9,279 nt of DNA, taken from VRUE01 sp050258095. Lineage in GTDB: Bacteria; Actinomycetota; Thermoleophilia; Solirubrobacterales; 70-9. Below the pieces are notes generated by a model, which was not told where the DNA came from, searched no databases, and saw only the letters and a list, made by a program, of their open reading frames with translations. The position numbers and the translations under genes were made by a program. The DNA lies in assembly GCA_050258095.1 (NCBI GenBank), contig JBLMYD010000014.1, positions 1 to 9,279 on the forward strand, given 5' to 3'. The first letter of the stretch is position 1, and every line of letters begins with the position of its first letter. Shown here one piece after another: positions 5,679-9,279 of the stretch.

Positions 5679-7805
5679 CTACGCCTCGGAGAAGCCGAGG
5701 CGCGCGTGTACGCGGCGGAGTGGAGAGGGGGCCCACCAGTTCCACTCGCCGAAGAGGCGCATCAGGGAGGGGACGAGGAGGGCGCGGACGACGGTGGCGT
5801 CGATCAGCACGCCGAAGGCCATGCCGATCGCCGACTGCTTGACGAAGAAGACGCTGCTGACGCCGAAGGCGAGGAAGACGAGGGCGATCGCCACCGCGGC
5901 GGCGGTGATCACGCGTCCGGTGCGGGCGATGCCGGTCGCCACCGCCTCCTCGTTGGAGTCGCCGAGGTCGTGGCGCTCCTTGATCCGCGCCATCACCAGC
6001 ACCGCGTAGTCGGTGGCGAGGCCGAAGAGGATCGCGAAGAGGAAGACGATCGTGGTCACCTCGATCGCCGACGGCCCGGTGTAGCCGAGCGGGCCGTCGA
6101 GCCAGCCCTCCTGGAAGGCGAGGACGAGCACGCCGAGCGTCGCGCACAGGGTCAGCGTGTTCATCGCCAGCGTCTTGACCGGCAGCAGCACCGAGCCCGT
6201 CAGCAGGAAGAGGATGGCCACCGTGGTCAGGGCGACGATCGCCACCACCAGCGGCGCGTGTTCGAGCAGGCTCTGCTTCTGGTCGATGAAGCGGGCCGTG
6301 TTGCCCGAGACGAGCACGGCGGCCCCTCCCGGCGGGGAGAGGTCGCGGATCGCGTTCACCGCGTCCTGCGCGGCACCCGAGAGCGCCGGCTGCGCGAGGG
6401 CGAAGTTGGCGTAGGCGACGTCGCCGGGCGCGGGGACGAAGGGGGCGCCGCGCACCACGTCGCCCACGGATTCGATCCGCCGGTGGAAGGCGGCGAGCCG
6501 CGCCGGACTCGCCCTGCCGTCGACGGCGACGGTGACCGCTTCGGTCACGTCGCGCGGGTAGTGCGCTTCCAGGTAGCGGTAGGCGTCGTAGGAGGGCTGG
6601 CCGGGCGGCACCGCTTCGGCGCTGGGGCCAGTCAGCGTCGTCCACAGCAGCGGCGTCGCCGCGGCCAGCAGCAGCGCCGAGCTGGCGACGGCGACCGCCA
6701 CCGGCCGCCGCATCACCCCGCGCGCCAGCCGGTACCAGCCGTCGGAGGCGTCGGAGACCGCGCGTCCGCGCCTGATCGAGAGCGCGTTGATGCGGTCGCC
6801 GAGCAGGCTCAGCAGCGAGGGAACGACGAGGAGCGCGATGACCACCGAGAGCAGGGCCACCGAGGCGCCGGCGACCGCCATCGAGTAGAGGAAGCGCTGC
6901 GGCATGAGGATCAGCGCCGCGAGCGCGGTGGCGACCGTGAGCCCGGAGAAGACGACGGTGCGGCCCGCGGTCTCCACGGTGCGGCGGTGCGCCCCGCGGG
7001 TCGGCCCGGCGTCCGCCAGCTCCTCGCGATACCTGGAGACCATCAGCAGCGCGTAGTCGACGGCGAGGCCGAGGCTGAGCCCGGTGGTGATGTTGAGCGC
7101 GAAGACCGAGGTGTCGACGAAGGTCGACATCACCCGCAGCACGAGCAGCGTGCCGACGATCGAGATGCCGCCGATCAGCAGCGGGATCGAGGCGGCGACG
7201 ACGCCGCGGAAGACGAGCAGGAGGAAGAGCGCCAGCAGCGGGAAGGCGATCAGCTCGGCCTTGGTCAGGTCCTTGCGGGTCTGGTCGTTGGTCTCGTTGA
7301 AGCCCTGGGCGAAGCCGGCCTCGGCGACGTCGAGCGGGCTCGCGTCGGCCAGTTCCTTGACCCGTTCGGCGGCGACGCCGCCGGCGTCTTCGACGTCGTT
7401 GGTCGAGAGGTCGCCGGCGAGGACGAGCGACCTGCCGTCCCCGGCGATCAGCTCGGCGGCCCGCGGTTCGCGCAGCGGGTCGACGACGTGGTCGACGTAC
7501 TTGATCCGGGCCATCCCGGCGGCAAGCCGGTCGACCTGGCGCCGCACGGTCGGATCGGTCGGGTCGAGGCGTCCGCCGCCCGGAGCGCGCACGACGAGCA
7601 CTATCATCGGGTTCGGGTCGTAGCCGAGCGACTCGCGCAGGACGCGGGTCGCCCGCTCGCTCTCGGAGCTCGGATCGGTGAAGCCGGCTGCTTTCAGGTG
7701 GTGCTCGACGTCGTGGCCGAAGGCGACGGCGAGCAGTGCGAAGCAGCCGACCGCAGCGAGCACGAGCTTGGGGTGTTTCCATGTGATATTCGCGATGCGG
7801 ATCAC
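5679..7805 (-). CDS. MmpL-family (RND superfamily) membrane transporter
   Basis: 708-residue inner-membrane protein, probably a proton-driven lipid or hydrophobic-compound exporter. Layout: TM1 (about 14-29), a periplasmic domain (30-183), a bundle of five helices (184-332), a cytoplasmic loop, TM7 (about 368-388), a second periplasmic domain (390-515), then five more helices (516-680). The duplicated proton-relay motifs are intact: GLAVDYALLMVSRYREE with Asp250-Tyr251 and GLATDYAVLVMARIKE with Asp599-Tyr600, matching the Asp-Tyr pairs of MmpL3. The length is typical of the shorter actinobacterial MMPL proteins without a long C-terminal tail, and the WNWWAP ending is usual. The start is a GTG at 7805 with AGGG 7 nt upstream; no earlier start fits in the 65-bp gap. 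It is divergent from the HxlR regulator, which may control it. The substrate cannot be named from the sequence. Confidence 0.94.
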   Translation of the reverse strand: MIRIANITWKHPKLVLAAVGCFALLAVAFGHDVEHHLKAAGFTDPSSESERATRVLRESLGYDPNPMIVLVVRAPGGGRLDPTDPTVRRQVDRLAAGMARIKYVDHVVDPLREPRAAELIAGDGRSLVLAGDLSTNDVEDAGGVAAERVKELADASPLDVAEAGFAQGFNETNDQTRKDLTKAELIAFPLLALFLLLVFRGVVAASIPLLIGGISIVGTLLVLRVMSTFVDTSVFALNITTGLSLGLAVDYALLMVSRYREELADAGPTRGAHRRTVETAGRTVVFSGLTVATALAALILMPQRFLYSMAVAGASVALLSVVIALLVVPSLLSLLGDRINALSIRRGRAVSDASDGWYRLARGVMRRPVAVAVASSALLLAAATPLLWTTLTGPSAEAVPPGQPSYDAYRYLEAHYPRDVTEAVTVAVDGRASPARLAAFHRRIESVGDVVRGAPFVPAPGDVAYANFALAQPALSGAAQDAVNAIRDLSPPGGAAVLVSGNTARFIDQKQSLLEHAPLVVAIVALTTVAILFLLTGSVLLPVKTLAMNTLTLCATLGVLVLAFQEGWLDGPLGYTGPSAIEVTTIVFLFAILFGLATDYAVLVMARIKERHDLGDSNEEAVATGIARTGRVITAAAVAIALVFLAFGVSSVFFVKQSAIGMAFGVLIDATVVRALLVPSLMRLFGEWNWWAPSPLRRVHARLGFSEA
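5682..5702. repeat. Hairpin at the 3' end of mmpL
   Basis: CGCCTCGG (5682-5689) and CCGAGGCG (5695-5702) form a perfect 8-bp stem with a 5-nt loop, covering the last codons of mmpL and ending at its stop. It is the first of three hairpin structures met by a polymerase leaving mmpL. It may protect the 3' end of the mRNA or be a chance result of GC-rich coding sequence. Confidence 0.4.
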
Positions 7806-7837
7806 GGCGCGACCCTACCAGATTTCCAAGCTGTTAC

Positions 7838-7850
7838 TTTGAAGTTCAAA
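7838..7850. promoter_or_regulatory. Palindrome TTTGAAGTTCAAA, candidate operator between mmpL and hxlR
   Basis: A perfect 6-1-6 palindrome sits in the middle of the 65-bp divergent intergenic region, where the -35 elements of both promoters should be. HxlR-family proteins bind as dimers to symmetric sites near their own genes, so this is the best candidate binding site. Assignment to the neighbouring regulator is inferred from position. Confidence 0.5.
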
Positions 7851-7858
7851 TCGAGTGC

Positions 7859-7864
7859 TAATAT
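7859..7864 (+). promoter_or_regulatory. Predicted -10 element of the HxlR gene, leaderless transcript
   Basis: TAATAT lies so that the expected start point, 7 nt after its end, falls on the A of the ATG at 7871. No Shine-Dalgarno sequence precedes the ATG, which fits a leaderless mRNA, common in Actinomycetota. A TTACTT (7834-7839) at 19-bp spacing is a poor -35, suggesting a weak or activated promoter. On the other strand TAGGGT (7817-7812) is a similarly placed but weaker -10 for mmpL. Confidence 0.5.
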
Positions 7865-7870
7865 CTTGTC

Positions 7871-8578
7871 ATGACACGTAGGGAATACGGCCAGTCCTGC
7901 AGCGTCGCGGGGGCCCTCGACCGGATCGGCGAGCGCTGGTCGTTGTTGATCGTGCGCGAGCTGCTGCTCGGCCCGCTGCGCTTCTCCGACCTGCTGCGGT
8001 CGGTGGGCGGACCGCCGACGGACGTCCTGACCAAGCGCCTGCGCGATCTCGAGGCCAACGGGATCGTCCAGCGCACGGAGCTCGGCCCGCCCGCCTCGGG
8101 CGTGGTCTACGAGCTGACCGATCTCGGGCGGGAGCTGGACCGGATCCTGCTCGAGCTGGGCCGCTGGGGCCTGCACTTCTACGAGGCCGGCGACGCCGCC
8201 GAGCTCGAACCGTCCCTGCTGCCCAACTCTCTGCGCGTCCTCCTGCAGCCGCCGGCCGAGGCCGAGATCACGGTGCAGCTGCACTCGGAGAACAGGTCGT
8301 TCCGCCTCGACATCGCCGGCGGTCGCGTGATCGCCACCAGGGGCGAGACGAGCGCGCCCGAACTGACGCTCTCGGGGCCGCCCCGGGCGATCCTCGCCGC
8401 CATAGCGCTGGGCGAACAGTTCGCTGCCGGCGTGGAGGTCGAGGGAGACCGCGCGGTTCTCGAGGCGCTGCGCGAGATGGTGGTGCTGCCCGAGCGCGTG
8501 CGCCGGGACGCGGAAGCGGCGGTCGAAGCCTCCGCCGAGGCGGCGATCGACTCCGCCGCTAACCCTCGTACAGCTTGA
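7871..8578 (+). CDS. HxlR-family regulator with C-terminal SCP2-like domain
   Basis: 235-residue DNA-binding regulator. Residues 1-105 form the HxlR winged helix: YGQSCSVAGALDRIGERWSL (6-25), IVRELLLGPLRFSDLL (27-42), the recognition region PPTDVLTKRLRDLEANGIV (48-66) and the wing ending in YELTDLGREL (80-89). Cys10 is the N-terminal Cys conserved in many family members; in some it senses thiol stress. Residues about 125-210 (ITVQLHSENRSFRLDIAGGR onward, then LTLSGPPRAILAAIALGE) resemble SCP2 sterol/lipid-carrier domains, an arrangement I know from actinobacterial HxlR proteins. The tail (213-235) is Ala/Glu-rich. The gene is divergent from mmpL, and its last 20 bp overlap the ferredoxin gene on the other strand. 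A likely role is repression of mmpL, and perhaps of itself, relieved by a lipid-like ligand; this is inference. Confidence 0.9.
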   Translation: MTRREYGQSCSVAGALDRIGERWSLLIVRELLLGPLRFSDLLRSVGGPPTDVLTKRLRDLEANGIVQRTELGPPASGVVYELTDLGRELDRILLELGRWGLHFYEAGDAAELEPSLLPNSLRVLLQPPAEAEITVQLHSENRSFRLDIAGGRVIATRGETSAPELTLSGPPRAILAAIALGEQFAAGVEVEGDRAVLEALREMVVLPERVRRDAEAAVEASAEAAIDSAANPRTA

Positions 8579-8792
8579 CGACGCGGACGCTGCCCGCGGG
8601 GGCGGCGTCGACGCAGAGGTTGCAGAGGACGCACTCGTCGAGGTTGGCCGCGACCACCTGAACGCCCGACTCGGTCGCCTCGAAGATGTCGACGGGGCAG
8701 ACTTCCTCGAGCTTGCGCGCCAGCTCGGCGTCGGCGGCGACCGCGGCGTCGACCTCGACGTCGATGAAGACCTTGCTCAGCGCCTCGGCCAT
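8559..8792 (-). CDS. Small single-cluster [4Fe-4S] ferredoxin-like protein
   Basis: 77-residue protein, probably a soluble electron carrier or ferredoxin subunit. The cysteines are Cys32 in EEVCPVDIF and Cys54, Cys57, Cys60 in DECVLCNLC. In bacterial ferredoxins one cluster is held by CxxCxxC from one half and the CP cysteine of the other half, so these four make exactly one [4Fe-4S] site. The position that would be the fourth Cys of the second half is Ala64, and the first half lacks CxxCxxC, so the second cluster is lost. The layout recalls FixX-type ferredoxins. The ATG at 8792 overlaps the stop of the CoA-ligase gene as TGATG, implying translational coupling and shared function; the longer frame to 9026 only shadows that gene. 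Possible partners are a 2-oxoacid:ferredoxin oxidoreductase or an acyl-CoA enzyme encoded outside the window. Confidence 0.85.
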   Translation of the reverse strand: MAEALSKVFIDVEVDAAVAADAELARKLEEVCPVDIFEATESGVQVVAANLDECVLCNLCVDAAPAGSVRVVKLYEG

Positions 8793-9279
8793 CAGGCGAT
8801 CGCCCCCAGCTTCTCCTTGACTGCGTCGGGGATCTCGTCGATCCGCTCGACGACGCGGATGCCGGCCGCTTCCAGGCGGGCGATCTTCTCGGTCGCGGTG
8901 TCCTCCTTGCCCTCGACGATCGTCCCCGCGTGGCCGAAGCTCATCCCTTTCATCTCCTCGTCGTCCATGAACTTGCCGGCCATGAAGGCGACGATCGGCA
9001 GCCGCGACTCGTTGTCGGAGACCCACTCGGCGAGCTGCGCCTCCATGCGGCCGCCCGGCTCGGTGTAGATGACGATCGCCTGCGTCTGCTCGTCGGCCTC
9101 GAAGTAGGGCATCAGCTCGGCGTAGGTCGAGCCGATGATCGCGTCGCCGCCGATCGAAACCGCGGTGGAGACGCCGAGGCCGGCGGCGGTCAGGGTCGAG
9201 GAGATCTCGGTGGTCATGCCGCCCGAGCGAGACATCACGCCGATCGAGCCGGGCTCGTAAGCCTTGGCGGCGTCCTTGG
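8792..9279 (-). CDS. Succinyl-CoA synthetase alpha-subunit-like protein, C-terminal half
   Basis: 161 residues of an ADP-forming acyl-CoA synthetase alpha subunit (SucD family, usually about 290-300 aa); the N-terminal CoA-binding half lies off the right edge. Visible motifs are EPGSIGVMSRSGGMTTEIS at the start of the ligase domain, VSIGGDAIIGSTY, YTEPGG, where the Glu matches the residue contacting the phosphohistidine, and MSFGHAGTIVEGKEDTATEK, which carries the phosphorylated His (codon 8932-8930). The expected reaction is acyl-CoA + ADP + Pi to acid + CoA + ATP, through phosphohistidine, with a beta subunit probably encoded upstream. SRSGGM instead of the SRSGTLTYE typical of E. coli SucD, also seen in ATP-citrate lyase-type proteins, leaves the substrate open. 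The gene is coupled to the downstream ferredoxin gene by a 1-bp stop-start overlap. Confidence 0.88.
   Translation of the reverse strand, partial: KDAAKAYEPGSIGVMSRSGGMTTEISSTLTAAGLGVSTAVSIGGDAIIGSTYAELMPYFEADEQTQAIVIYTEPGGRMEAQLAEWVSDNESRLPIVAFMAGKFMDDEEMKGMSFGHAGTIVEGKEDTATEKIARLEAAGIRVVERIDEIPDAVKEKLGAIA

Noticed and set aside
4211..5842. Plus-strand open frame of 543 codons across the thiolase and the intergenic repeats
   Set aside because: It is antisense to the thiolase, crosses a terminator and the promoter, and has no recognisable domain.
5706..7874. Plus-strand open frame of 722 codons opposite mmpL
   Set aside because: It is the charged His/Arg/Asp/Glu-rich complement of transmembrane codons; the minus-strand frame has the MmpL motifs and helices.
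8559..8792. Ferredoxin as a decayed pseudogene because the CxxCxxCxxxCP motif lacks its last Cys
   Set aside because: The missing Cys belongs to the lost second cluster; the four remaining cysteines complete one cluster and the reading frame is intact.
8793..9026. Upstream extension of the ferredoxin frame to 155 residues
   Set aside because: The extra part is out-of-frame reading of the CoA-ligase gene; the ATG at 8792 overlaps its stop and gives a normal small ferredoxin.

Overview
The window is GC-rich (roughly 70% by eye), tightly packed DNA with GTG and TTG starts, TGATG/GTGA stop-start overlaps and a leaderless-looking promoter. The gene families (FadA2-, FabG4- and HtdX-like proteins, actinobacterial acyl-CoA dehydrogenases, MmpL, and an HxlR regulator with an SCP2-like tail) point to an Actinomycetota chromosome. 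Thermoleophilia/Solirubrobacterales is a reasonable guess, but nothing in the window proves it. There are no phage, transposase, CRISPR or RNA genes.

Region 1 (1-5410, all minus strand) is a lipid-degradation operon. In transcription order it holds a FadA2-type thiolase (4118-5410), a FabG4-type long 3-ketoacyl reductase (2796-4121), a double-hotdog MaoC/HtdX-type (R)-hydratase (1882-2796), an acyl-CoA dehydrogenase with an N-terminal extension (540-1877), and the start of a second acyl-CoA dehydrogenase that runs off the left edge (1-506). The first three genes have the same order as fadA2-fabG4-htdX of Mycobacterium tuberculosis. Together the products could carry out a complete beta-oxidation turn through (R)-3-hydroxyacyl-CoA: dehydrogenation, R-specific hydration, NADH-type oxidation and thiolysis.

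Region 2 (5411-5678) is the operon leader. It carries a good sigma-70-type promoter (TTGACA-16-TAACCT) and an unusual block of nested inverted repeats. These include a perfect 12-bp terminator hairpin enclosed by perfect 26-bp inverted arms, with further hairpins on both sides.

Region 3 (5679-8578) is a divergent pair: an intact MmpL/RND-type lipid exporter on the minus strand and an HxlR-family regulator with a C-terminal SCP2-like domain on the plus strand. They share a 65-bp intergenic region with a perfect TTTGAA-G-TTCAAA palindrome, a plausible operator. The pair looks like a lipid-responsive export module.

Region 4 (8559-9279, minus strand) holds the C-terminal half of a succinyl-CoA-synthetase-alpha-like protein and a translationally coupled single-cluster [4Fe-4S] ferredoxin-like protein. 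The ferredoxin gene overlaps the 3' end of the HxlR gene by 20 bp, tail to tail. This pair may belong to a larger CoA-ligase/ferredoxin oxidoreductase locus to the right of the window.
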